Source: RGIG2041 sp045652745 (lineage in GTDB: Bacteria; Bacillota; Clostridia; UBA1381; UMGS1253). Taken from it: DNA of 64,000 nt. A model generated the notes under the pieces. It had not been told where the DNA came from, did no database searches, and saw only the letters and a program-made list of their open reading frames with translations. The DNA is taken from positions 136,488 through 200,487 of the forward strand of contig JAZRUW010000001.1 in the NCBI GenBank assembly GCA_045652745.1, read 5' to 3'. This document shows positions 1 through 9,021 of this stretch, piece after piece; the first letter of the stretch is position 1, and every line of letters begins with the position of its first letter. The translations under genes and the position numbers were made by a program.

Positions 1-39
1 GCGAAGGGCGAATCTTTTGCCAAACAAATAATGCTTATG

Positions 40-65
40 AAAAGGGAGCGATTGCTCCCTTTTTT
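40..65 (+). terminator. Rho-independent terminator of the gene upstream of the window
   Basis: A ten-base stem (AAAAGGGAGC with GCTCCCTTTT) closed by a four-base loop runs into a T-run. One reading frame entering from base 2 stops at TAA 29-31, nine bases before the hairpin, so bases 1-31 may be the tail of an upstream coding sequence. The stretch is too short to identify it. Confidence 0.8.
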
Positions 66-159
66 CAATGGTTATAAACCTGTTTCAACATAAATTTGTT
101 ATTTATAGACAATGAGGTAATAAAATTATTAAAAATGCGATTAAATATTCAAGTTTTAC

Positions 160-188
160 TTGCAAAAACAGTGTAAAAGGAGTAAAAT
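160..188 (+). promoter_or_regulatory. Sigma-A-type promoter of the murI operon
   Basis: TTGCAA (160-165), a 17-base spacer and TAAAAT (183-188) lie in AT-rich DNA, with the predicted transcript starting about 25 bases before the murI ATG. It is the only promoter-like sequence I see between the upstream terminator and murI. The nine following genes have no further terminator until 7792. Confidence 0.6.
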
Positions 189-220
189 ATTATATATAAA
201 ATGATATAGTGAGGATGGCT

Positions 221-1030
221 ATGGACAACAGACCTATTGGTGTGTTTGACTCCGGCTTGGGAGGATTAACGGTAGTAAAAAAAATGCGTGAATTCCTGCC
301 GGGGGAGAACATTGTTTATTTTGGAGATACGCAACGCGTTCCGTATGGCGGCCGCTCGAAGCAGACTTTGATTAAGTATGTATCTCAGGATATTCGGTTT
401 TTGCAAAGTTTTGATGTAAAAATGGTGGTAGCAGCCTGCGGAACGGCGAGTGCAGTTGCTTTACCTGAGTTAGCGGACAGTTTTGATGTGCCGGTGCTTG
501 GCGTGCTCTCGCAGGCGGCACAAAGTGCTGTAGCAGCATCTAAAAACAAAAAAATTGCTGTAATTGCTACGGCGGCAACGATTAAAAGCGATGCGTACAA
601 AAAGACGATTGAAAGCATTTGTCCTGAAGCTAGCGTTTTTTCAAAGGCTTGCCCTTTATTTGTTCCGTTGGTAGAGAACGGACATCTTGACACTAAGGTT
701 GCGCATCTGGTAGCTGAAGAGTATCTAAATGAGGTTGTAACGAGTGGTGCAGACACTTTGATTATGGGGTGTACACATTATCCGCTTTTGCGAAAAACAA
801 TTGCGGACGTGCTCGGCGATGAAGTTGCATTGATTGATGTCGGTGAGGCAATGGCAAAGCATATACGTTCGCTTCTTGAACAGAGAAATATGTGTGCACT
901 GCGTGAGAAGAGCGGCACATGTCGCTATTATGTCAGCGACGAGGTAGACAATTTCGAAACACTTGGCGGATTGTTTTTGCAAAGTGAAATAGAAGGCATG
1001 GTGAAAAAAATTGACATCGACAAATACTAA
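221..1030 (+). CDS. murI: Glutamate racemase
   Basis: Interconverts L- and D-glutamate in the cytoplasm to supply D-Glu for peptidoglycan. The N-terminal IGVFDSGLGG signature carries the catalytic Asp at residue 10. The two catalytic cysteines are Cys73 (AACGTASA) and Cys184 (MGCTHYPLL). The first motif reads CGT where most homologues have CNT. I chose ATG 221 because GTGAGG at 209-214 then sits six bases upstream as the ribosome binding site; upstream GTG 209 and ATG 215 overlap that site. At 269 residues the length is normal. It is first in the operon, and its end overlaps the next gene by 20 bases. Confidence 0.96.
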   Translation: MDNRPIGVFDSGLGGLTVVKKMREFLPGENIVYFGDTQRVPYGGRSKQTLIKYVSQDIRFLQSFDVKMVVAACGTASAVALPELADSFDVPVLGVLSQAAQSAVAASKNKKIAVIATAATIKSDAYKKTIESICPEASVFSKACPLFVPLVENGHLDTKVAHLVAEEYLNEVVTSGADTLIMGCTHYPLLRKTIADVLGDEVALIDVGEAMAKHIRSLLEQRNMCALREKSGTCRYYVSDEVDNFETLGGLFLQSEIEGMVKKIDIDKY

Positions 1031-1430
1031 AGTAATGGTACATACGTTATCGAAGATTATTACGGACGGCGACACTTTATGCTCTGAAGTAAAGGCGGAA
1101 GGTGTTTTGTATAAAGCGGACGATGCCTATGTAATCGAATATGAGGATACACAGCAAGCTTGTCGAACCAAAGTAGTTGTTGATGCGGTAAGTGTTTGTG
1201 TAATACATACAGGCAGCGTTCAATCAACAATGCTGTTTAAAAATGATTATGTACATAAAAGCAGTTATGGAATCGAATACGGTGATATGGACATGGAAGT
1301 GCGGACGGACCGCATTTTTGTGGAGATGAATATGCAAGGCGGTAGCATTGAACTCTGGTACGAGCTTGTGTTGGGCGGTAGCGTGTCCAATGCGAAAATT
1401 ATAATGGAAATCACAAAAGCGGAAGCGTAG
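1011..1430 (+). CDS. DUF1934 family protein (YwiB-like beta-barrel)
   Basis: A small protein of about 139 residues made of alternating beta strands, matching the DUF1934/YwiB family, thought to adopt a calycin-like barrel. Its biochemical role is unknown. Position just before argS is the same as in Bacillus (ywiB-argS), which supports the assignment. The start is uncertain: TTG 1011 keeps the first beta strand complete and overlaps murI, suggesting coupling, while ATG 1035 (residue 9) lacks a good ribosome binding site. No signal peptide or membrane segment is visible. Confidence 0.8.
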   Translation: MTSTNTKVMVHTLSKIITDGDTLCSEVKAEGVLYKADDAYVIEYEDTQQACRTKVVVDAVSVCVIHTGSVQSTMLFKNDYVHKSSYGIEYGDMDMEVRTDRIFVEMNMQGGSIELWYELVLGGSVSNAKIIMEITKAEA

Positions 1431-1444
1431 AAAGGAAAATAGAC

Positions 1445-3121
1445 ATGGCACTTATTGAACAGTTGAGAATAGAATTAAAGGAGAACATTGAAGCTGCTTA
1501 TCATGCGGCTTTTGGTGATGCGCCGCTCGCGGTGGAAATTCATTTGGAAGAGCCAAGAGAAAAAGCAAACGGCGATTATTCCACAAATGTAGCGATGATG
1601 CTTGCAAAGTCTTTGCGTCAGCCGCCGCGTGCGATTGCGGAGGCAATTGTTTCAAAGATGCAACCATGCTCTAAAATTGCAAAGTGTGAAGTTGCAGGAG
1701 CGGGTTTTATTAATTTTTATCTGGATGCTTCCTGGTTGTATCCGGTGCTTGAAGAGATTGAATCTCAAAAAGAAAATTACGGTAAAATCAATCTAGGTCA
1801 GGGAAAACGCTACAATGTTGAATTTGTGTCGGCAAACCCGACAGGTCCGATGCATATGGGTAATGCACGCGGTGGCGCACTCGGTGATTGTTTGGCTTCG
1901 CTTTTAGAGTGGGCCGGTTACGATGTTACACGTGAGTTTTACATCAATGATGCCGGTAATCAGATTGAAAAATTTGCCAATTCGCTCAATGCGCGTTATT
2001 TACAGATATTTAAAGGTGAGGATGCAATCGCTTTTCCTGAAGATGGTTATCAAGGTGAAGATATTCGTGTCCATGCCGCAAATTTTGCTGAAATTCATGG
2101 GGACAAGTTTGTTGAAACGGATGAGCAGGCGAGAAAGGATGCGCTTGTTGCGTATGCGCTTGAACTCAATATTGATGCTTTAAAAGCTGATTTGGAAAGA
2201 TACAGAATCAATTATGATATCTGGTTCCGTGAAAGCGGATTGCATGAAAGCGGTGCGGTGCGAGATACAATTGATTTATTTGTGCAAAACGGACACACCT
2301 ATGAAAAAGATGGTGCGCTTTGGTTTAAAGCGACGGATTTCGGCGAGGAAAAAGATGAAGTTTTGGTGCGCGCTAACGGAATTCCGACCTATTTTGCGGC
2401 GGACGTTGCATATCACAGAAATAAGATTGAAGAACGCAAATTTGATAAAGCAATAAATATATGGGGCGCTGACCATTACGGTCATGTTGCGCGTATGAAA
2501 AACGCATTAAATGCCATTGGTATTGATGGCGACAAACTTGATGTAGTAATCATGCAGCTTGTTCGCTTGATGCAAGACGGTGAGATTGTCAGAATGAGTA
2601 AGCGTACGGGCAAAGCAGTAACGCTTAACGATTTGCTTGAGGATACCAGCGTGGATGCTGCGCGTTTCTTCTTTAATATGCGTCAGGCAGATAGCCATAT
2701 GGTGTTTGATTTAGATTTAGCGGTCGAAGAGTCCAGTGAAAATCCAGTATACTACGTTCAGTATGCGCATGCGCGTATTTGCAGTATTTTATCTCTGTTG
2801 GCAGTGGAGGGCATTTCGGTTGCACCGGCGGCAGACATAGACTTGTCTTGTTTAAAAGAGCCGCAGGAACTTGAATTGATGAAAAAACTTGCGGATTTAC
2901 CGCAGGAAATTGAAATTGCAGCTAAGGCTTATGAACCGAGCCGATTGACACGTTACTGCGTAGATTTAGCTTCGGTATTCCACGGCTTTTACAATGCCTG
3001 CCACGTGCGTCAAGAAGACCGTAGTTTGATGGCGGCAAGACTCAAACTTGTGGATTCGTGCAGAATTGTGCTTTCTAATGTTTTGAGTATGCTCTCTATT
3101 TCTGCGCCGGAAAGAATGTAA
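1445..3121 (+). CDS. argS: Arginine--tRNA ligase
   Basis: Class I aminoacyl-tRNA synthetase that charges tRNA-Arg. The HIGH-type motif is HMGN near residue 136 inside SANPTGPMHMGNARGG, and the KMSKS-type motif is RMSKR near residue 384. The N-terminal tRNA-recognition domain (residues 1-110) and C-terminal helical anticodon-binding domain (about 440-558) are both present, and 558 residues is full length. An AAGGAAA ribosome binding site precedes the ATG. It sits 14 bases after the DUF1934 gene and four bases before the next reading frame. Confidence 0.98.
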   Translation: MALIEQLRIELKENIEAAYHAAFGDAPLAVEIHLEEPREKANGDYSTNVAMMLAKSLRQPPRAIAEAIVSKMQPCSKIAKCEVAGAGFINFYLDASWLYPVLEEIESQKENYGKINLGQGKRYNVEFVSANPTGPMHMGNARGGALGDCLASLLEWAGYDVTREFYINDAGNQIEKFANSLNARYLQIFKGEDAIAFPEDGYQGEDIRVHAANFAEIHGDKFVETDEQARKDALVAYALELNIDALKADLERYRINYDIWFRESGLHESGAVRDTIDLFVQNGHTYEKDGALWFKATDFGEEKDEVLVRANGIPTYFAADVAYHRNKIEERKFDKAINIWGADHYGHVARMKNALNAIGIDGDKLDVVIMQLVRLMQDGEIVRMSKRTGKAVTLNDLLEDTSVDAARFFFNMRQADSHMVFDLDLAVEESSENPVYYVQYAHARICSILSLLAVEGISVAPAADIDLSCLKEPQELELMKKLADLPQEIEIAAKAYEPSRLTRYCVDLASVFHGFYNACHVRQEDRSLMAARLKLVDSCRIVLSNVLSMLSISAPERM

Positions 3122-3148
3122 ATTATGTATAGGAAGGCGGTAGACCTT

Positions 3149-4606
3149 ATGAAATCCTGGAAGAGAATACTGGCACTTGTGCTTGCGATGCTTCTAACTT
3201 TTAGTGTATCGGTTTGTGCGCAGGAGGAGAACTACTTAAAAGATATCCGCCCGTCTGATAAGTCTGCGTTTTTTGATATGGTTTTCGGTGACGTGGTGCA
3301 GATGTATCAGTTTGATGTTACACAAGAGCAGATTTACGAGCGCATGATAACTACGATGCTCAATGAAAATCCGGAGATGCTGGATTCGTTTTTTGAAGCG
3401 TTGTTTGCAAGTTTTGATGATTATTCAGAATTCTATACGGCGGATGAATTCAAGAGCTTTGTGAATAATTTAGAGGGCGTATTCGGCGGTATCGGCGTGT
3501 ATCTTGAAAAGCGTGTTCCGCACGTGTATATTACGGGAATATTTCCGGATGGACCGGCTGCAGCTGCCGGAGTGCAGGCCGGGGATATTGTACTTGCAAT
3601 TGATGGTGAAAACGTGGAAGGTCGCAGTTTGGAATATGTAAGTTATAAACTGCGCGGCTCAATTGGCACAAATGTTTTGGTTACGCTTTTGCGAGGTAAC
3701 GAGCAAATTGATGTGGTGATTACACGCGCAGAGTTGACAGGAACCACCACAACGCATTCTGTGATTTCGCCGGATACCGGATATATTGCTATCTATTCGT
3801 TTGCAACTGCAACTGCAAGCGAAGTAGCGAAGGCCTTGACTGAATTTGATAACCTCGGCATTAAAAAAATCATTTTGGATTTGCGTGATAACGGTGGCGG
3901 TTATGTTGAATCGGCCATTGAAATTGCGAGAATGTTTGTGCCGGAAGGTACAATTATTACGCATTATACAAAAGCAAATAAGGTAAGCTATGCATATAAA
4001 TCCTACTTGAAAAAAACGAAATATCAGATTTCTACACTGGTAAATGAAAATACGGCAAGCGCTTCGGAGATTTTGGCAAGTGCCCTTCAAGAATCCGGTG
4101 TCTCAAAGCTTGTTGGTAAAAAAACATTCGGCAAAGCGGTGACCCAATCTGTATTTGGATTATACAAAGACCGTATGTGCAAGTTAACAACGGGTGAGTA
4201 TTTTACTCGAAACGGCAAAAGAATCAACAAGGTTGGCATTTTACCGGATGTGACGGTAGAAAACCGCACTGTTCGCATGGAAAAAACAGATATTGAGCCC
4301 TTGGTGTTCTGTTCGGCGTTTGTGCCGGGAGAGACAACGGAAGGTATTTCAGCTTACAAGCGCCGCTTGCGCTATTTTGATTATAATGTTGGCGAGATAA
4401 ATAATGTTTATGACACTGTGCTTGAAAATGCCGTGCGACATTATCAAAGCGCAAACGGAATTGTACCAACAGGTGTTTTGGACATTGTTACACAAATACA
4501 CATTAAGAACTCGTCAGATGAACTTGAGGTCTATATTGACAATCAACTTAATGAGGCTGCACGTTTGCTCAACTCTTCCTATAGGGGATTGTCTGTGAAA
4601 CAATAA
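3149..4606 (+). CDS. S41-family C-terminal processing peptidase with PDZ and peptidoglycan-binding-like domains
   Basis: An exported serine protease of the Prc/CtpA family. A signal peptide or N-terminal anchor (residues 1-24) precedes a helical region, a PDZ domain (about 100-185), the S41 core and a C-terminal PG_binding_1-like module (about 420-465). By alignment with E. coli Prc the Ser/Lys/Gln triad is Ser304 (in TASASEI), Lys329 (in TFGKAVTQ) and Gln333. ATG 3149 is preceded by AGGAAGGCGG at a good distance; an in-frame ATG at 3125 has no site. The peptidoglycan-binding module suggests work at the cell wall; the substrate is unknown. Confidence 0.92.
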   Translation: MKSWKRILALVLAMLLTFSVSVCAQEENYLKDIRPSDKSAFFDMVFGDVVQMYQFDVTQEQIYERMITTMLNENPEMLDSFFEALFASFDDYSEFYTADEFKSFVNNLEGVFGGIGVYLEKRVPHVYITGIFPDGPAAAAGVQAGDIVLAIDGENVEGRSLEYVSYKLRGSIGTNVLVTLLRGNEQIDVVITRAELTGTTTTHSVISPDTGYIAIYSFATATASEVAKALTEFDNLGIKKIILDLRDNGGGYVESAIEIARMFVPEGTIITHYTKANKVSYAYKSYLKKTKYQISTLVNENTASASEILASALQESGVSKLVGKKTFGKAVTQSVFGLYKDRMCKLTTGEYFTRNGKRINKVGILPDVTVENRTVRMEKTDIEPLVFCSAFVPGETTEGISAYKRRLRYFDYNVGEINNVYDTVLENAVRHYQSANGIVPTGVLDIVTQIHIKNSSDELEVYIDNQLNEAARLLNSSYRGLSVKQ

Positions 4607-4642
4607 CAGATTTTATACTGAAGAATGCATCGGAGGTGCGAC

Positions 4643-5377
4643 ATGATTGGTTCACTGCTCGGAACAAATGCGAATTTCATTGATATGCTTATTAGTATTT
4701 TGATGCGTATTCCGGCGGTTTTAATTGCCATTTCTGTGCACGAGGCAGCGCATGGCTATGTTGCATATAAATTAGGAGACCCAACGGCAAAACTGATGGG
4801 ACGTGTAACTGTAAATCCGCTAGCACATTTTGATTTATTTGGCGTACTTTGTATGCTTGTATTTGGATTTGGTTGGGCGAAACCGGTACCATTTGACTTA
4901 AGGGTGCTCAAACATCCGAAACGTGATACCGCGCTCATTGCGGCAGCGGGACCGGTATCTAATTTGTTTGTTGCCTTTATATTTGCCGGATTATGGGCAT
5001 TGGTTTCTTTTATAGGTGTTGTATATGTTTCACATATCAATGAAGCGATTCAACGACTGTTGTTTATTTTAGCTCAAATGCTTTTGCAGGTTGTTGCTTT
5101 GAATATTGGATTGATGTTTTTTAATCTGCTTCCGATACCTCCGCTTGACGGCTCAAAGGTTTTGTTTTCTCTGTTGCCTGCAAGTGCCCATCGGTTCATC
5201 TTGACGTATGAGCGATACGGTATGGGGATTTTAATGCTTATGCTTTTGCTTGGAGATAGGTTGCCATGGTTTTTGAATCTTGGTTATTGGGTTTCTTTTG
5301 TGGCATCGTATATGTATGATTGGATAATGCAGTTTTGGATGTTGATTGCAAATTGGATGCTAAGATTTATAGTATAG
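4643..5377 (+). CDS. Site-2-protease-type (M50) membrane metalloprotease
   Basis: A 244-residue polytopic membrane protein with the zinc-binding HEAAH motif in an early transmembrane helix (near residue 34) and the second M50 motif, PIPPLDGSK, near residue 165. This is the small rhomboid-sized branch of M50 without PDZ (YwhC-like), whose substrates are mostly unknown. ATG 4643 follows GGAGGTG at 4632-4638; an upstream in-frame ATG at 4625 is less likely. It lies between a secreted protease and scpA, and in many Bacillota a M50 gene similarly neighbours scpAB. Confidence 0.9.
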   Translation: MIGSLLGTNANFIDMLISILMRIPAVLIAISVHEAAHGYVAYKLGDPTAKLMGRVTVNPLAHFDLFGVLCMLVFGFGWAKPVPFDLRVLKHPKRDTALIAAAGPVSNLFVAFIFAGLWALVSFIGVVYVSHINEAIQRLLFILAQMLLQVVALNIGLMFFNLLPIPPLDGSKVLFSLLPASAHRFILTYERYGMGILMLMLLLGDRLPWFLNLGYWVSFVASYMYDWIMQFWMLIANWMLRFIV

Positions 5378-5389
5378 TGGGTTTTATAT

Positions 5390-6106
5390 ATGGAAAAAAT
5401 ATCATTTAAGCTAGAGGTTTTTGAAGGGCCGCTCGAACTTTTAATGCATCTAATCTCTAAAAATAAAGTTAATATTTATGATATTCCGATTGCGACGATT
5501 ACGGATCAGTATCTTGATGCGCTGCAAACCATGAAAGAGCTTGATTTGGAAATATCCAGTGAATTTACGGTGATGGCATCCCAACTGCTGCTTATTAAGT
5601 CGAGAATGCTTTTGCCGCGCACCGAGGAAGCAGATGAAGATGACCCGAGGACGGAACTCGTGGAGCGCCTGTTGGAGTATCAACGGTACAAGTCTACGCT
5701 TGAGTTTTTAAAAGAGCATGAGAATGCATATAAATATATGCTTTTTAAAGCGCCGGAGGACATTGAACCTGCGCTTGAGCCGGATACAACGGTTTACCCG
5801 GTGGATATGTTAATTTCAGCATTTAATGATATTTTAGAGCGTTCAAAACGCAGAATACCGCCACCGAGAAAAACCTTTGAAAGCATTGTGCAACGCGAAA
5901 AGGTTTCGGTAAAGGACAAGGTAGTTTATCTGAAAGAGCTTATAGCTAACGGCAAGAAAGTGCTGTTTTGTGATATTTTCGAGGGTATGTATACAAAACC
6001 TGAGCTTGTGGCGACTTTTTTAGCACTCTTGGAACTTATCAAGGTTAATGAAATCAAAGCGATATATAACCGTGAAAAAGGCGATTTTGTCGTATCTGCG
6101 GTTTGA
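5390..6106 (+). CDS. scpA: Segregation and condensation protein A
   Basis: Kleisin subunit of the SMC-ScpA-ScpB condensin, which bridges the SMC heads during chromosome organisation. The N-terminal FEGPLELLMHLI motif (residues 13-24) is the classic ScpA signature; a helical SMC-binding region and a C-terminal winged helix (about 165-238) follow. The 238-residue length is normal. It lies 12 bases after the M50 protease gene and 12 bases before scpB. The smc gene is not in this window. Confidence 0.96.
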   Translation: MEKISFKLEVFEGPLELLMHLISKNKVNIYDIPIATITDQYLDALQTMKELDLEISSEFTVMASQLLLIKSRMLLPRTEEADEDDPRTELVERLLEYQRYKSTLEFLKEHENAYKYMLFKAPEDIEPALEPDTTVYPVDMLISAFNDILERSKRRIPPPRKTFESIVQREKVSVKDKVVYLKELIANGKKVLFCDIFEGMYTKPELVATFLALLELIKVNEIKAIYNREKGDFVVSAV

Positions 6107-6118
6107 GAGGGAAATTAA

Positions 6119-6676
6119 ATGGCAGAAAAGAATTTACAATGCATTTTAGAATGTGTCCTGTTTGCGGCGGGCGAAGCTGTCAAGACGGATAAACTGGCCG
6201 AAATTGTTGGAGAGAATCGTGATGCGGTCATCCGTGCGATGGAGGAACTTACGGCTTACTACAATAAAGAAAACCGCGGATTTTCCATTATAGAAATTGA
6301 TGACGGTTACCAAATGTGTACGCGCCCGACGTATTACACCTATGTGCAGGCCTTGGCCGGTATTCGCAGGCAACAAGGTTTATCCAATGCCGCGATGGAA
6401 GCGCTTAGTATTATTGCGTATAATCAGCCTGTAACCCGCGGTGCGATTGAATATGTCCGCGGTGTAAACAGTGACTATGCGGTAGCAAGACTTTTAGAGC
6501 GAGGCTTGATTGAAGAACATGGTAGATTGGATGCACCTGGTAAGCCGATACTGTTTGTAACAACAAACGAATTTTTGCGTACTTTCGGTTTGAAAAGTTT
6601 GGAAGATTTACCGGATATCAGTACGAATGTGGAATTGGAAGAAGCGGATGAAAGTCAGCTGACGATTGATGTTTAG
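6119..6676 (+). CDS. scpB: Segregation and condensation protein B
   Basis: Dimeric partner of ScpA in the SMC condensin complex. It contains two winged-helix domains (about 5-80 and 85-160), with the family signature ALSIIAYNQPVTRGAIEYVRGV near residues 92-113 and the GLIEEHGRLDAPGKPILF block. The C-terminal tail is acidic (ELEEADESQ), as is common. The 185-residue length is normal, and GAGGGAAA supplies the ribosome binding site. Confidence 0.96.
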   Translation: MAEKNLQCILECVLFAAGEAVKTDKLAEIVGENRDAVIRAMEELTAYYNKENRGFSIIEIDDGYQMCTRPTYYTYVQALAGIRRQQGLSNAAMEALSIIAYNQPVTRGAIEYVRGVNSDYAVARLLERGLIEEHGRLDAPGKPILFVTTNEFLRTFGLKSLEDLPDISTNVELEEADESQLTIDV

Positions 6677-6688
6677 GAGTAGCGAATT

Positions 6689-7324
6689 ATGGGCTATGTG
6701 TGGTTTGGTTGCGGGCTTGCATTACTTATAATTATACTTTTCTTTCCGGTGCGCCTTCGTTTGCAGTTTGCTTACAGCAAAAATGCCGGCAATAAAAAAC
6801 GTTTAACGGTTTGGCTTGGAACTGTTCGCCTCGCGCAAAATGATTTTGATGGCGAGAAGAAGACAAAGGACAAGTCTCGGAACAAAAAAACAGACGATGA
6901 TTCGAAAGCGTTTGACAGTTTTATGGATAAACTGCGTTATTATGAGGCGCTTTTTGACGAAATCAAAGAGGATTTGTTACGCACATCCGTATATTTTAAA
7001 AATAGGTTGTTTATACCAAATTTTACATTGCATTTGGACTTGGGATTTTCGGACGCGGCGCAGACGGGGATGGCATCCGGTGCGGCATATGCGCTGGTGT
7101 ATGGTGTAGCGGCGCTGCTTTATAATAATCTGGATTTGAAGAAAAAGAATTTGGACGTGAGTGTCACGCCGCATTACAATGAACCGAAGCTCGATTTTTA
7201 TTTTAACGGGATATTTCGGTTGCGCATGGTGCATATTATAAAAGTACTCCTTTTTATAGTACGAATATATAATAAATATAAAAATTTTGCAAATAAAACG
7301 AAAGAAGGCGGTGGGTTGGTATGA
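6689..7324 (+). CDS. DUF2953 domain-containing membrane-anchored protein (YtfI-like)
   Basis: One N-terminal transmembrane helix (residues 3-22) is followed by a short beta-rich stretch, a very charged linker (about 50-75, rich in Lys and Asp) and the DUF2953 region near 120-180. Function is unknown. In Bacillus the orthologue ytfI lies directly before ytfJ (gerW), and the same pair occurs here with a four-base ATGA overlap, supporting the family call and suggesting a sporulation link. Confidence 0.8.
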   Translation: MGYVWFGCGLALLIIILFFPVRLRLQFAYSKNAGNKKRLTVWLGTVRLAQNDFDGEKKTKDKSRNKKTDDDSKAFDSFMDKLRYYEALFDEIKEDLLRTSVYFKNRLFIPNFTLHLDLGFSDAAQTGMASGAAYALVYGVAALLYNNLDLKKKNLDVSVTPHYNEPKLDFYFNGIFRLRMVHIIKVLLFIVRIYNKYKNFANKTKEGGGLV

Positions 7325-7752
7325 GTCATCCGATCGAAGGTTTGATGTCAACGGCTATGGGAAAAATTAAGGAAATGGTGGATGTAAACACAATTGTAGG
7401 TAATCCGGTTGAAAGTCCGGATGGCAGTGTGATTATTCCGGTTTCCAAGGTTGCATTTGGCTTTGCGGCCGGAGGTAGTGATTTTGGCAAGAAAAATGAG
7501 GCTGAGGTAATGTTTGGTGGCGGCGCAGGCGGTGGCGTTACAATTTCGCCTGTTGGATTTGTAGTTGTCGGACAGGGGCAGATTAAGATGATGCCCGTGA
7601 GCGGCTCTTCGGCGCCGGTAGACCGAATTTTAGATATGGTGCCCGGCATCGTGGACAAAATCAATTTTGCCATAACGAGCAGAGCTGAAAAGAAGGAAAA
7701 GGCACAGAAAAAGAAAGAGCCTGTTCGGGTTGAGGCTGTATTTGAAGATTGA
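7321..7752 (+). CDS. gerW: Sporulation protein GerW/YtfJ family
   Basis: A 143-residue protein matching the GerW (YtfJ) family, needed in Bacillus subtilis for normal spore germination. The family block GLMSTAMGKIKEMVDVNTIV is at the N-terminus, then IIPVSKVAFGFAAGGSDF and the glycine-rich FGGGAGGGVTISPVGF segment near residues 62-80. The C-terminal tail is very lysine-rich. No signal peptide is visible. It overlaps the DUF2953 gene by four bases and is the last gene before a terminator. Confidence 0.9.
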   Translation: MSHPIEGLMSTAMGKIKEMVDVNTIVGNPVESPDGSVIIPVSKVAFGFAAGGSDFGKKNEAEVMFGGGAGGGVTISPVGFVVVGQGQIKMMPVSGSSAPVDRILDMVPGIVDKINFAITSRAEKKEKAQKKKEPVRVEAVFED

Positions 7753-7791
7753 TATAAAAATAGAATTTTTGACAAAAAGAATTAGAAATAG

Positions 7792-7827
7792 ATCCGCATC
7801 TGTATTTTGATGCGGATTTTATTTTTT
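7792..7827 (+). terminator. Rho-independent terminator after gerW
   Basis: A nine-base perfect stem (ATCCGCATC with GATGCGGAT), an eight-base loop and a T-rich tail. It closes the murI-to-gerW operon, and the rodA promoter begins nine bases further on. Confidence 0.85.
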
Positions 7828-7835
7828 AAACGAGG

Positions 7836-7864
7836 TTTACAAATGCTGTAAAATTGTTTATAAT
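7836..7864 (+). promoter_or_regulatory. Sigma-A-type promoter of rodA
   Basis: TTTACA (7836-7841), a 17-base spacer and a perfect TATAAT (7859-7864) lie 29 bases upstream of the rodA start, immediately after the preceding terminator. Confidence 0.65.
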
Positions 7865-7893
7865 AATATAAGAATATTTATAGGAGCGTTAAA

Positions 7894-9021
7894 ATGAATT
7901 ACAGACGTGGGTTTTTGTCCAAATTGTTGGGCAATGTTGATTATACGGCGCTTATACTTTCTGTAATTGCTGCAATCATGGGTGTGGTTGCGGTTTATTC
8001 GGCTACGCGCAGTATGGACACAAACCGCATGTTTATAGTACAGAGTGCAGCACTTCTGATTGGTATAGTGATGTATGTGCTTTTTAGTAAGTTGGACTTT
8101 GATATGCTTGGCGAGGCTTCAGTACTTATCTATATCGGCTGTGTAGCTTTGTTGGGCGTAACGCTGATTTTCGGTACGGGCTTAGAAGAAACGGGCACAA
8201 AAGGCTGGATTGATATTGGTTTTATCAGTTTTCAACCTGCAGAGTTTGTAAAAATCGGTTTTATTATTACATTTGCAAAACATTTGCAAAGAGTGCGTGA
8301 AGATGTAAACTACATCGGAACGTTGTTTTTGCTTGCTATGCATGCGTTTTTGTTGATAGGCATGGTGTTTTTGCAGCCGGATGTCGGTACGGCGTTGGTG
8401 TTTATTTTCATCTTTATTATTATGCTGTTTTGTGCCGGTTTCAGCTATAAATATATGGCGGTGCTTGCTGTTGTTGCGACTGTGATGATTGCCGGTATAT
8501 GGATTTTTCGTGAGCATATTCTTGCGCCGCATCAGATTGCGCGAATTGAAGTGTTTTTTGATCCGTACAAAGACCCGGTGGGTGCCGGTTACAATGTCAT
8601 TCAATCAGAAACATCCATTGGCTCAGGGCGTCTGTTCGGACGCGGTTTTTTGCAGGGGAATTTAAATCAACTTGACTATTTGCCGGCAAAGCATACAGAC
8701 TTTATTTTTGCTACGATTGGCGAAGAGTGGGGGTTTTTCGGTTGTGTCTGTGTTGTAGCAATACTTGCGACTATCATTATTAAATGTATTTTGGTAGCGA
8801 AACAGACGAGAAATACATTCGGTTATTTTGTTTGTGTCGGCATTGCGGCAATGTTTTTCTTTCATACGCTTGAAAATATTGGGATGTGTATTCGACTTAT
8901 GCCTGTAACGGGAATTCCGCTTCCGTTTTTCAGCTATGGTGGCACATCGCTTTTAACTAATATGGCAGCGATGGGAATCGTCAGCAGTGTAAGTGTGCGC
9001 AGTAAGGGTGTGAATTACTGA
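7894..9021 (+). CDS. rodA: RodA/FtsW/SpoVE-family peptidoglycan glycosyltransferase
   Basis: SEDS-family membrane enzyme that polymerises lipid II into glycan strands with a partner class B penicillin-binding protein. About ten transmembrane helices are visible. SEDS signatures include WIDIGFISFQPAEFVKIGF (about 110-128), the loop Asp-containing block near QPDVGTALVF (about 162-171), and the C-terminal PLPFFSYGGTS (about 344-354). With 375 residues, and the linker pattern, I favour RodA over FtsW or SpoVE, but paralogue identity is an inference. Its TGA overlaps the ATG of the next gene, so the two are probably translationally coupled. Confidence 0.88.
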   Translation: MNYRRGFLSKLLGNVDYTALILSVIAAIMGVVAVYSATRSMDTNRMFIVQSAALLIGIVMYVLFSKLDFDMLGEASVLIYIGCVALLGVTLIFGTGLEETGTKGWIDIGFISFQPAEFVKIGFIITFAKHLQRVREDVNYIGTLFLLAMHAFLLIGMVFLQPDVGTALVFIFIFIIMLFCAGFSYKYMAVLAVVATVMIAGIWIFREHILAPHQIARIEVFFDPYKDPVGAGYNVIQSETSIGSGRLFGRGFLQGNLNQLDYLPAKHTDFIFATIGEEWGFFGCVCVVAILATIIIKCILVAKQTRNTFGYFVCVGIAAMFFFHTLENIGMCIRLMPVTGIPLPFFSYGGTSLLTNMAAMGIVSSVSVRSKGVNY